DNA from: UBA6544 sp038131165 | GTDB lineage: Bacteria; Pseudomonadota; Alphaproteobacteria; UBA8366 | Length of the DNA stretch: 64,000 bases | NCBI GenBank assembly: GCA_038131165.1 | Contig: JAYPOZ010000004.1 | Span: forward strand, 32,938 to 96,937 | Direction: 5' to 3' | Shown here: one piece after another, positions 16,080 through 24,442 of the stretch | Layout of the letters: every line of letters begins with the position of its first letter | Numbering within the stretch: the stretch's first letter is position 1 | The notes under the pieces: model-generated | What the model was told of the DNA's origin: nothing | Database searches by the model: none | The model's input: the letters and a program-made list of their open reading frames with translations, nothing else | Position numbers and translations under genes: made by a program

Positions 16080-16444
16080 GACTGACCCTCGTCATCGTTT
16101 GGATCGCGCTCGCCGCCGCCGCCGTCGCCGCGATGTTCCACATTTCCTTCGAGGTGGAGAAGCTCGAAGCCCGCCTGCACGACGTCAACCGGCAGATCGT
16201 GCGCGAGCAGGAAGCCATTCACGTGCTGCAGGCCGAATGGAGCTACCTGAACCGGCCGCAGCGGCTCGAAACGTTGTCCCAGGAGTTGCTCCCCAATCTG
16301 ACGCCGGTGGCGTCGACCCAGTTCACCACATTCGCGCGCTTGCCCAAGCGGCACGAAACCAATGGTGCGGACGAGAACCCCTCGATCGCACCGGCCGGAT
16401 TTGCGCCGACGGCGGAGTCCATCGCGAGAGGTCGCCTGCAATGA
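16076..16444 (+). CDS. ftsL: Cell division protein FtsL
   Basis: This 122-residue protein fits FtsL by position between rsmH and ftsI and by layout. A transmembrane helix spans about residues 4-22, followed by a periplasmic heptad-like coiled coil (EVEKLEARLHDVNRQIV) and the conserved LQAEWSYLNRPQRLE block. FtsL works with FtsB and FtsQ in the divisome and activates FtsI-FtsW. The C-terminal 35 residues are low-complexity and poorly conserved. It overlaps both neighbours by ATGA. Confidence 0.92.
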   Translation: MRLTLVIVWIALAAAAVAAMFHISFEVEKLEARLHDVNRQIVREQEAIHVLQAEWSYLNRPQRLETLSQELLPNLTPVASTQFTTFARLPKRHETNGADENPSIAPAGFAPTAESIARGRLQ

Positions 16445-18210
16445 TCGAACGTCTGAAACGCGCCCGCCGACTGGCGCATCCGGTCCCTCCCGCACAACGC
16501 GGCCAACGCCGCCGACCCTGCGTGCCATGCCCGCCCGAGAGCAATATCGGCCCCGCGCGCGAAGCGATCGAGACCGGCCGCATGCGCCTCACGATTACCG
16601 GGGCGATCCTGACGCTCGCCTTCGCGGTGGTCGGGATGCGCCTTGTCGACGTCTCCATGCTGCAGGCCGCCGTCGAGCCGCGCGCCTTGCACGCGCCGAA
16701 AACCGCCTCGCTGCAATTCAATCGGGCCGATATCGTCGACCGAAACGGCATCCTGCTCGCAACCAGCCTCCCGACGGCTTCCTTGTATGCCGACCCGCGC
16801 CAGGTCTTGGACCCGGCTGTCGCCGCACAGCGCCTTGTGGAAGTGTTTCCCGAACTCGACCGCGCCCAGCTCGAGACCCGGCTGGCCTCCAAGCGCGCGT
16901 TCGTCTGGATCAAGCGCGACGTGACGCCGCGCGAGCAATGGAACGTGATCCGGCTCGGCTTGCCCGGAATCGAATTCCGACGCGAGGAAACGCGCGTGTA
17001 TCCGCAGGGACGCCTGATGTCGCATGTCTTGGGATATGTGGATGTCGACGAAAGAGGGATCGCCGGCATCGAGCGCCGTTTCGAGCGCGAGCTGCGCGAC
17101 CGGTCGGCGCCGCTGGCACTGTCGATCGACATGCGGATGCAGCATGCGCTCTGCGGTGAACTGGCCGCCGCCCAGCAGGAATTCGAGGCGCTGGGCGCGG
17201 CCGGATTGATCCTGGATGTACGCACCAGCGAAGTGATGGCGCTCTGTTCGCTGCCCGATTTCGACCCCAACGAAGCGGGAACGGCGGTCGGCGACGCGCG
17301 CTTCAACCGCGTGGCGCTTGGGGTCTATGAACTCGGCTCAGCGTTCAAAATTTTCAATACCGCGATGGCCCTCGATGCCGGTATCGCCCGGCTCGACGAC
17401 AGATACGATGCGACGAAGCCGTTGAAGATCTCCCGCTTCACCATCCGGGATTTTCACGCGAAGCAGCGTTGGCTCTCGGTCTCCGAGATATTCATGTATT
17501 CCTCCAACATCGGGTCCGCGCGGTTGGCCCTGGAAGTCGGCGGCGAAGCGCAACAGGCGTTTCTTGGCGAGATCGGCCTCCTGAAGCCGTCGGAAATCGA
17601 ATTGCCCGAGGTCGGCGCGCCCCTGGTGCCCGACGTCTGGCGGCCGATCAGCACCATGACCATCGGCTTCGGCCATGGCATCGCGGTCAGTCCGCTGCAA
17701 ATGGCCGCGGGCGTTGCGGCGATGGTCAACGGCGGCACGTTCCGTCAGCCCACCCTGATCAAACGCGGCGATGGCGAGGCACCGGCGCAACGGGTGATCT
17801 CCGAGAGGACATCGAAGCAGGTCCGTCAATTGATGCGGCTCGTGGTCGAAAAAGGCACCGGCAGCCGCGCCGAAGCGCCGGGTTATCTTGTCGGCGGCAA
17901 GACAGGCACGGCGGAGAAAAGCGGGTCGGGTGGGTATCAGCGCCGCGCGTTGCTTTCCTCGTTCGTCGGCACCTTCCCCACCGATGATCCCCGCTATGTC
18001 GTCTTCGCGCTCTTGGACGAGCCGAAAGGCAACAAGAAAACACATGGATACGCCACCGGCGGATGGGTTGCGGCCCCGATCGTCGGCAAGGTGGTCCGCA
18101 AGATCGGACCGATCGCCGGAATTCGCCCCCAAGACCCCGATGTGCCACCAATTCGCCGCGATTTGGCCATGGATCGGACGCCTGGGGCGCGGACACTTGC
18201 GTCTTTCTGA
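16441..18210 (+). CDS. ftsI: Peptidoglycan D,D-transpeptidase FtsI (PBP3)
   Basis: FtsI crosslinks septal peptidoglycan. The 589-residue protein has a long cytosolic N-terminus rich in arginine and proline, one transmembrane helix at about residues 50-70, a dimerisation domain and a class B transpeptidase domain. The SxxK active site is in ELGSAFKIF, the SxN motif in MYSSNIGS and the KTG motif in GGKTGTAEK, so all catalytic motifs are intact. The start overlaps ftsL. The end overlaps the inferred murE start by 14 bp. Confidence 0.95.
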   Translation: MIERLKRARRLAHPVPPAQRGQRRRPCVPCPPESNIGPAREAIETGRMRLTITGAILTLAFAVVGMRLVDVSMLQAAVEPRALHAPKTASLQFNRADIVDRNGILLATSLPTASLYADPRQVLDPAVAAQRLVEVFPELDRAQLETRLASKRAFVWIKRDVTPREQWNVIRLGLPGIEFRREETRVYPQGRLMSHVLGYVDVDERGIAGIERRFERELRDRSAPLALSIDMRMQHALCGELAAAQQEFEALGAAGLILDVRTSEVMALCSLPDFDPNEAGTAVGDARFNRVALGVYELGSAFKIFNTAMALDAGIARLDDRYDATKPLKISRFTIRDFHAKQRWLSVSEIFMYSSNIGSARLALEVGGEAQQAFLGEIGLLKPSEIELPEVGAPLVPDVWRPISTMTIGFGHGIAVSPLQMAAGVAAMVNGGTFRQPTLIKRGDGEAPAQRVISERTSKQVRQLMRLVVEKGTGSRAEAPGYLVGGKTGTAEKSGSGGYQRRALLSSFVGTFPTDDPRYVVFALLDEPKGNKKTHGYATGGWVAAPIVGKVVRKIGPIAGIRPQDPDVPPIRRDLAMDRTPGARTLASF

Positions 18211-19660
18211 GTTAGTGAATGGAGCAGAATTGGACCACGCCACGGTTCTGGACGACGTAACGATCACAGGTTTGACCGCGGATAGCCGCGCGGTTCGGCC
18301 GGGATATCTTTTTGCCGCGATTCCGGGCACGCGGCTCGACGGACGCGATTTCATCGACGCGGCGGTGCGCGCCGGCGCCACGGCGGTACTGGCGCCGCCG
18401 GACGTTACCAAAGACCGCGTATCGCCGGGCATCTCTCTGATCACGGCCGATAACCCCCGCCGCAGCCTCGCGCGCATGGCCGCCGTTTTCTACGACCGAA
18501 AGCCCGAGACCATCGTCGCGGTCACCGGCACCAACGGCAAGACATCGGTCGCCTCCTTCGCGCGTCAGATATGGAACGCGTTGGGCCGGAAATCCGCAAG
18601 CATGGGCACGCTGGGTCTGGTCGGGCCCGGTCTCGGATCCGAAGCGGGGCTGACCACGCCCGATCCGGTCGAACTCCACAAAAAACTCCATGAGCTAGCG
18701 GAAGCCGGCTTCCAGAACATCGCGATCGAGGCATCCAGCCACGGTCTCGACCAGTTCCGTCTCGACGGCGTGCCGATCCGCGCCGCCGCGTTCACCAACC
18801 TGACCCGCGATCACCTGGATTATCACGGCTCGATGAAGCTTTACCGGAAGGCGAAAATGCGCTTGTTCCGGGAACTCCTGATGCCCGGCGGCGCCATGGT
18901 CGTCAACGCGGAGACGCCGGAATACCCGGCGTTGCTGGAGATCGCCAAGTCGCGCGGGTTGGAGCTGTTCTCTTACGGTCTGGCCAAGGGCGACATTCGC
19001 TGCCGGAGCATGGAGCCGACGGAAGACGGCTGGCATTTGGACCTTGATGTCCTGGGCACCCAACATCCCCTGAGCTTCCCGCTGATGGGATCGTTCCAGA
19101 TCGAAAACGCCCTGGCGGCGTTGGGGCTGGTCATTGCCTGCGGTGGCGAGTACGCGAAGGCCTGCGCGGCGCTGGAAGTCCTCGAAGGCGTGCCGGGACG
19201 CATGGAAACCGTGGCCCGACTGCCGTCGGGTGCGCGCATCATCGTCGACTACGCCCACACGCCCGATGCCTTGGAGACGGTGTTGACGGCCGTACGGCCG
19301 CATGTCGCCCGTCGACTGACCGTCGTCTTCGGCTGCGGCGGCGACCGCGATAAGGGCAAGCGTCCGGAAATGGGGGCGATCGCCGCGAAACTGGCCGACG
19401 GCATTATTATCACCGACGACAATCCGCGCCATGAAGACCCGGGAACGATCCGCAAGGAAATCGCCGCGGCCTGTCCGGACTCCGTCGAAGTCGCCGGCCG
19501 GCGGGATGCAATCGGCGTCGCCGTGGCCGATCTTTCGGAAGGGGATATCCTGATCGTGGCCGGCAAAGGGCACGAGACCGGGCAGATCGTCGGCGACGAA
19601 GTCATTCCGTTCTCGGACGCGGATGTGGTCCGGGAATGTGCCCGAGGCGCCGCGCGATGA
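18197..19660 (+). CDS. murE: UDP-MurNAc-tripeptide synthetase MurE, TTG start
   Basis: MurE adds the third amino acid to UDP-MurNAc-L-Ala-D-Glu. The 487-residue protein has the ATP loop TGTNGKTSVA and the carbamylated-lysine region. DNPRHEDP near the C-terminus is the motif that marks meso-diaminopimelate specificity. The family N-terminus (M)RLSEL is read from TTG at 18197, inside the ftsI end; no ATG is near. A GTG at 18215 is the alternative but loses the conserved start. In this cluster MurF would normally follow, but it does not. Confidence 0.93.
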   Translation: MRLSELVNGAELDHATVLDDVTITGLTADSRAVRPGYLFAAIPGTRLDGRDFIDAAVRAGATAVLAPPDVTKDRVSPGISLITADNPRRSLARMAAVFYDRKPETIVAVTGTNGKTSVASFARQIWNALGRKSASMGTLGLVGPGLGSEAGLTTPDPVELHKKLHELAEAGFQNIAIEASSHGLDQFRLDGVPIRAAAFTNLTRDHLDYHGSMKLYRKAKMRLFRELLMPGGAMVVNAETPEYPALLEIAKSRGLELFSYGLAKGDIRCRSMEPTEDGWHLDLDVLGTQHPLSFPLMGSFQIENALAALGLVIACGGEYAKACAALEVLEGVPGRMETVARLPSGARIIVDYAHTPDALETVLTAVRPHVARRLTVVFGCGGDRDKGKRPEMGAIAAKLADGIIITDDNPRHEDPGTIRKEIAAACPDSVEVAGRRDAIGVAVADLSEGDILIVAGKGHETGQIVGDEVIPFSDADVVRECARGAAR

Positions 19661-19704
19661 GCATTCTTGGATTTTCGGCTCCGGGAGGCGCGCATGCTCT
19701 ATAA
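19657..19704 (+). pseudogene. Fifteen-codon frame in the murF position, possible deletion scar
   Basis: An ATG overlaps the murE stop (ATGA) and opens a 15-codon frame, MSILGFSAPGGAHAL, whose stop lies inside the first codons of mraY. Start and stop are thus placed as for a coupled murF gene, but about 450 codons are missing. It may be the two joined ends of a deleted murF. It may instead be only a spacer carrying the mraY ribosome-binding site GGGAGG at 19683-19688. The residues are too few to prove homology. Confidence 0.4.
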
Positions 19705-20779
19705 TCTTCTGGTGTCGCTCGCCGACGATTTCATCGTCTTCAATCTGTTCCGCTATCTGACCTTTCGCACCGGCGGCGCCATTATGACGGCGCTGGTCGT
19801 CAGTTTTCTGTTCGGGCCGGCGATCATCAATTGGCTGAAAACGGCGCAGAACGGCAATACGCCGGTCCGCGAGGACGTGCCGGAAGGGCATCTGAAGAAG
19901 ATCGGCACGCCGACAATGGGCGGTTTCCTGATTCTGCTCGCGATCTCGATCAGCACCTTGCTGTGGGCCGATTTGAGCAACGGTTACGTCTGGATCGTGT
20001 TGCTGGTGACCATCGGTTTCGGCGCCGTCGGATTTGCCGACGACTACCTCAAGCTTACCGGATATAAATCGAAAGGCCTGCCCGGGCGCCTCAAGTTGCT
20101 TTTCGAAGTCCTGATCGGCGCCGTTGCCGCCTATTGGGTGATGGCAATTACGCCCCTCCCCCTGTCGGACGGCCTCGCCATTCCGTTCTTCAAGAACGTG
20201 CTGGTCAATCTCGGCTGGTTCTTCATCCCCTTCGCCGTCTTCGTCATGGTCGGCGCGTCGAACGCGGTCAACCTGACGGACGGGCTCGATGGTCTTGCGA
20301 TCGTTCCGGTGATGATCGCCGCGGCCTGTTTCGGGTTTATCGCCTATCTCGTGGGCAACAGCGTTTATTCGGGATACTTGCAGCTCAACTATGTTGTCGG
20401 TGTCGGCGAACTGTCTGTCTTTTGCGGGGCGCTGGTTGGCGCCAGCCTCGGGTTTCTCTGGTACAACGCGCCGCCCGCCATGGTCTTCATGGGCGACACC
20501 GGGTCGCTTTCCGTCGGCGGTGCCCTCGGGGCGGTCAGTGTCGTCACGAAGCACGAAGTGGTGCTCGCCATCATCGGCGGTCTGTTCGTGCTGGAGACGG
20601 TGTCGGTCATCGTGCAGGTGGTCTCTTTCAAGCTGACCGGAAAGCGCGTCTTCGCGATGGCGCCGCTCCACCATCACTTCGAGAAGAAGGGCTGGGCGGA
20701 GTCGACCATCGTCATTCGGTTCTGGGTCATTGCTTCCATTCTGGCGCTCGTCGGCATGTCGACGCTGAAGCTGAGGTGA
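19694..20779 (+). CDS. mraY: Phospho-MurNAc-pentapeptide transferase MraY
   Basis: MraY transfers phospho-MurNAc-pentapeptide to undecaprenyl phosphate to make lipid I at the inner membrane. The 361-residue protein has about ten transmembrane helices. Catalytic blocks include FADDYLK, NLTDGLDGLA and the histidine motif APLHHHFEKKGW. The start MLYNLL is the family start and follows GGGAGG by 5 bp. The substrate normally carries D-Ala-D-Ala added by MurF, which is not encoded beside it here. Confidence 0.97.
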   Translation: MLYNLLVSLADDFIVFNLFRYLTFRTGGAIMTALVVSFLFGPAIINWLKTAQNGNTPVREDVPEGHLKKIGTPTMGGFLILLAISISTLLWADLSNGYVWIVLLVTIGFGAVGFADDYLKLTGYKSKGLPGRLKLLFEVLIGAVAAYWVMAITPLPLSDGLAIPFFKNVLVNLGWFFIPFAVFVMVGASNAVNLTDGLDGLAIVPVMIAAACFGFIAYLVGNSVYSGYLQLNYVVGVGELSVFCGALVGASLGFLWYNAPPAMVFMGDTGSLSVGGALGAVSVVTKHEVVLAIIGGLFVLETVSVIVQVVSFKLTGKRVFAMAPLHHHFEKKGWAESTIVIRFWVIASILALVGMSTLKLR

Positions 20780-20783
20780 CGGC

Positions 20784-22187
20784 ATGATCGACCTGCGCAT
20801 ATTCAAAGATCGCCGCATCGCCGTGATGGGCCTCGGGCTTTCGGGTCTCGTCGCGGCAGAAGCGTTGTGCGCGGGCGGGGCGGAAGTACTGGCATGGGAC
20901 GACAACGACCGGCGTCGCGCGGAGGCGGCGCGGCGCGGGGTTCCCGTCACGCCCCTGGTCGAGGCGGATTGGTCGACCATCGATAGCCTGGTCCTCAGTC
21001 CCGGGATTCCGCATCTGCATCCCGCGCCCAATCCGGTCGCTCAGGCAGCCCGCGATGCCGGCGTGGAAATCATCGGCGATATCGAATTGCTCATCCGGGC
21101 GCAGCCGTCGGCGCGGTATGTCGGCGTCACGGGCACGAACGGAAAATCGACAACCACCGCCCTGATCGGCCACATTCTGAAAACCGTGGGGGCGCGGGTG
21201 GCCGTCGGCGGCAATCTCGGGTTGCCGGCGCTGTCGCTCGAAGCGCTTGGCGCGGACGGAATTTACGTACTCGAGATGTCCTCATATCAGCTCGAGCTGA
21301 CGCCGTCCGCCCGGTTCGACGTGGCGATCCTGCTCAATCTCAGCCCAGACCATCTTGACCGGCACGGCGGGATGGCGGGCTATGTCGCGGCAAAGCGCCG
21401 AATCTTCGAGCAACAGCCGGAAGCCGCGACCGCGGTCATCGGCGTGGACGACGCGGAGTCGGTCGGTCTCCATGATGGATTGGTGGCGGCGGGACGCGGG
21501 GCCGTGATCCCGATCTCGGCGGACCGTACGGTCGATGGCGGCGTCTATGCCTGCGGCCCGGTACTCTACGACAATACGACAGGAAGAGAGCATGAGGTGC
21601 GCTCGCTTGCCGACATCGAGACACTGCCAGGTGCCCATAATGCGCAGAACGCCGCGGCGGCGTTTGCCGCCGCGCAAGCGCTCGGCATCGAAAGTTCGGC
21701 CATTGCCGCCGCCTTGAAAACCTATCCCGGATTGCCGCACCGCCAGCAGCTGGCGGCGGTGATCGATGGGGTCAAATACGTCAACGACAGCAAGGCAACG
21801 AATCCCGAAGCGGCGGCGAAGGCGCTTTCCAGCTACGATGATATTTTGTGGATTGCGGGTGGCCGGGGGAAGGAAGGTTCCCTGGCGCCGCTTTATCCCT
21901 ATTTGCCGCGCGTCCGGCGGGCCTACCTGATCGGCGAGGCGGCCGGCAAGATGGCGTCGGAGCTGGAGGGGCGCGTCGCCACGCAGTCATGTGGCAATCT
22001 GGAGAATGCGCTCGACGCCGCGAGCCGCGCCGCGGCCGGCACCAAGGCGGTGGTTCTGTTGTCGCCGGCATGCGCGTCTTTCGATCAGTTCAGCAGTTTC
22101 GAGGAACGCGGCCGGGTCTTTTGCCGCCTGGCGGCGGCCCTGCCGGGCGGCCGCCGCGATGTGCGCTATGCCGGGGAGGCTGCCTGA
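20784..22187 (+). CDS. murD: UDP-MurNAc-L-alanine:D-glutamate ligase MurD
   Basis: MurD adds D-glutamate to UDP-MurNAc-L-Ala in the cytosol. The 467-residue protein has an N-terminal Rossmann-like UDP-binding domain (VMGLGLSGLVAAEAL) and the ATP loop GVTGTNGKSTTT near residue 115. NLSPDHLDRH lies in the central domain and DSKATN, with PACASFDQFSSFEERG, in the C-terminal domain. It begins 4 bp after mraY. Confidence 0.96.
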   Translation: MIDLRIFKDRRIAVMGLGLSGLVAAEALCAGGAEVLAWDDNDRRRAEAARRGVPVTPLVEADWSTIDSLVLSPGIPHLHPAPNPVAQAARDAGVEIIGDIELLIRAQPSARYVGVTGTNGKSTTTALIGHILKTVGARVAVGGNLGLPALSLEALGADGIYVLEMSSYQLELTPSARFDVAILLNLSPDHLDRHGGMAGYVAAKRRIFEQQPEAATAVIGVDDAESVGLHDGLVAAGRGAVIPISADRTVDGGVYACGPVLYDNTTGREHEVRSLADIETLPGAHNAQNAAAAFAAAQALGIESSAIAAALKTYPGLPHRQQLAAVIDGVKYVNDSKATNPEAAAKALSSYDDILWIAGGRGKEGSLAPLYPYLPRVRRAYLIGEAAGKMASELEGRVATQSCGNLENALDAASRAAAGTKAVVLLSPACASFDQFSSFEERGRVFCRLAAALPGGRRDVRYAGEAA

Positions 22188-22190
22188 GCC

Positions 22191-23306
22191 ATGTCCATCG
22201 CCCGCACGGATACATCGATTTTGGGCCGTTGGTGGTGGACGGTCGACCGCTGGACGCTGCTGGCATTGTTCGCCCTGGCGGCAATCGGCGTGGTTCTCTC
22301 GCTCGCCGCCAGCCCGCCCGTGGCCGAGCGTATCGGTCTCGACCCGATGCATTTTATCCGCCGGCAAGCGACTTACCTCCCGCTGGCCTTGCTGATCATG
22401 GTGAGCGTCTCTTTGCTCTCCCCGGTCGGCGCGCGCCGCCTGGCGGTTATCGTCTTCCTGGGCGCCGTGGTCATGCTGGCAATGACGCTGTTCCTCGGTA
22501 ATGAGATCAAAGGCGCGCGCCGCTGGCTCATCATCGCCGGATTCTCCCTGCAGCCTTCCGAATTCGTCAAGCCATCCTTGGCGGTTGTCTGCGCCTGGAT
22601 GTTTGCGGCCCGCCGATTGGGCGAGGACATTCCCGGCAATTTGATCGCCTTTCTGCTGTTCTCTCTGGTGGCGGGCCTGTTGCTGTTGCAACCCGACGTC
22701 GGCCAGGCGCTGGTCGTCTCGGCGGTATGGTTCGCGCAGTGGTTCCTCGCCGGGCTGTCGATGATCTGGGTCGCGGTCGCGTTCGGGTGCGGCATCGCGG
22801 GCCTGACCATCGCCTATTTCGTCTTTCCGCACGTCGCGAGCCGGATCGACCGTTTCATCGACCCGTCTTCCGGCGACAGTTACCAGGTCGACCGCGCCAT
22901 GGAAGCCTTCATGAACGGCGGACTCCTAGGCCGCGGGCCGGGCGAGGGTACGGCCAAGATGAATCTGCCGGACGCTCATGCCGATTTTATCCTCGCGGTG
23001 GCGGGAGAGGAATTTGGCCTGCTGCTCTGTTTGCTGATCGTTGCCCTGTTCGGCTTTGTCGTGCTGCGCGGGATTTCCAATCTGATGCGCACCACCGACC
23101 TGTTTGTGGTGGTCGCGGCGACCGGCCTGCTGGTTCAGTTCGCTCTCCAGGCACTGATCAACATGGGTTCCACCACCAGTCTGATGCCGACCAAAGGGAT
23201 GACCCTGCCTTTCGTCTCGTATGGCGGATCGTCCTTGCTCGCTCTGGCATTCGGGATGGGGATCCTGCTTGCGCTGACGCGCCGGCGGGCGGGAGGGACG
23301 TCATGA
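22191..23306 (+). CDS. ftsW: Septal peptidoglycan glycosyltransferase FtsW
   Basis: FtsW is the SEDS-family polymerase that works with FtsI at the division site. The 371-residue protein has about ten transmembrane segments. Family blocks are GARRWL, LQPSEFVKP, LQPDVGQA, the catalytic-region DAHADFILAVAGEEFG and the final MPTKGMTLPFVSYGGSS. It begins 3 bp after murD and its stop overlaps the murG start. Confidence 0.96.
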   Translation: MSIARTDTSILGRWWWTVDRWTLLALFALAAIGVVLSLAASPPVAERIGLDPMHFIRRQATYLPLALLIMVSVSLLSPVGARRLAVIVFLGAVVMLAMTLFLGNEIKGARRWLIIAGFSLQPSEFVKPSLAVVCAWMFAARRLGEDIPGNLIAFLLFSLVAGLLLLQPDVGQALVVSAVWFAQWFLAGLSMIWVAVAFGCGIAGLTIAYFVFPHVASRIDRFIDPSSGDSYQVDRAMEAFMNGGLLGRGPGEGTAKMNLPDAHADFILAVAGEEFGLLLCLLIVALFGFVVLRGISNLMRTTDLFVVVAATGLLVQFALQALINMGSTTSLMPTKGMTLPFVSYGGSSLLALAFGMGILLALTRRRAGGTS

Positions 23307-24442
23307 CCGTAGGGCCTATCGTCCTGGCTGCCGGCGGGACAGGCGGGCATGTCTTTCCGGCGCAGGCCCTCGCGACCGAACTGCGGCGACGCGGCTATCG
23401 TCTGGTTCTGATCGCCGATAAACGCAGCGAAGCCTTCGACGGCGCGTTGGGCGAGCTCGAAGTCCACAGGATCGACGCCGCCGGCGTGAGCGGTAAGGGA
23501 CAACTGGCGAAAGTCGCCGCGGTATTGCGTCTCGGGCGCGGTTACTTTCAGGCCCGGCGTCTGCTCAAGCAGATCACACCGCTGGCGGTTGTGGGATTCG
23601 GCAGCTACCCCTCGGCGCCGACGGTTCTCGCCGCCCAGCACCTCGGATGCAAGACCGTCATTCACGAGCAGAATGCGGTTCTAGGTCGGGCAAATCGCAT
23701 GTTGGCGCCGCGCGCGAGCCGAATTGCGACAGCCTTCAAGACGGTGCGCGCGCTCCGCGCGGCCGATCGCGACAAGGCCGTTTGGACGGGAAATCCCGTT
23801 CGCCCCGAGATCGTTGCGTTTCGCGGGCGGCCCTATGTCGCGCCGGCCGCGGAGGGAGCGATCCGGATCTTGATCGTCGGCGGCAGTCAGGGAGCGAAGA
23901 TTCTCGGCGAGGTGGTGCCGGACGCGTTGGCCCGTCTCGCGCCCGACCTGCGCAGCCGGCTTCGCGTCGCCCAACAATGCCGTGGCGGCGAGGCGGAATC
24001 CGCCCGGAAAACATTTGCGGCCGCGCATATCCAGGCCGAGGTCGCGCCGTTTTTCGACGACATGCCGACCCGGTTGGCGGATGCGAGCCTTGTGATCTCG
24101 CGCAGCGGCGCGTCGACGATTGCCGAACTGACGACAGTCGGCCGGCCGGCAGTACTTGTCCCCTTCGCGCATGCCACGGACGATCATCAAACGGCGAATG
24201 CCGAGGGGTTCTGCGACGCGGGCGGGGGCTGGATCATACAGCAGGATGCGCTGACCGCCGAGCTTTTGGCGCAGCGGCTGGGGTCCCTGCTGGTCCCTGG
24301 CCCGACATTGCCGACCGCTGCGAAATGCGCCGAACGCCTGGGCCGTCCCGGCGCGGCCGGCGAACTCGCCGATGTCGTGGTTTCGGTTCTCGGCGGCAAC
24401 GGCAATGGCGATGTTTCGGATCAAAAGGAGGCCGCCGCATGA
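23303..24442 (+). CDS. murG: UDP-GlcNAc transferase MurG
   Basis: MurG converts lipid I to lipid II at the cytosolic face of the inner membrane. The 379-residue GT-B protein starts with the glycine-rich AAGGTGGHVFPAQALA and has GFGSYPSAP and HEQNAVLGRANRML. The C-terminal domain carries IVGGSQGA and the donor-binding VISRSGASTIAELT. It overlaps ftsW and murC by ATGA junctions. Confidence 0.96.
   Translation: MTVGPIVLAAGGTGGHVFPAQALATELRRRGYRLVLIADKRSEAFDGALGELEVHRIDAAGVSGKGQLAKVAAVLRLGRGYFQARRLLKQITPLAVVGFGSYPSAPTVLAAQHLGCKTVIHEQNAVLGRANRMLAPRASRIATAFKTVRALRAADRDKAVWTGNPVRPEIVAFRGRPYVAPAAEGAIRILIVGGSQGAKILGEVVPDALARLAPDLRSRLRVAQQCRGGEAESARKTFAAAHIQAEVAPFFDDMPTRLADASLVISRSGASTIAELTTVGRPAVLVPFAHATDDHQTANAEGFCDAGGGWIIQQDALTAELLAQRLGSLLVPGPTLPTAAKCAERLGRPGAAGELADVVVSVLGGNGNGDVSDQKEAAA

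Noticed and set aside
18695..21031. 778-residue minus-strand open frame over murE-mraY
   Set aside because: It is antisense to well-identified cell wall genes and has shadow-like composition.
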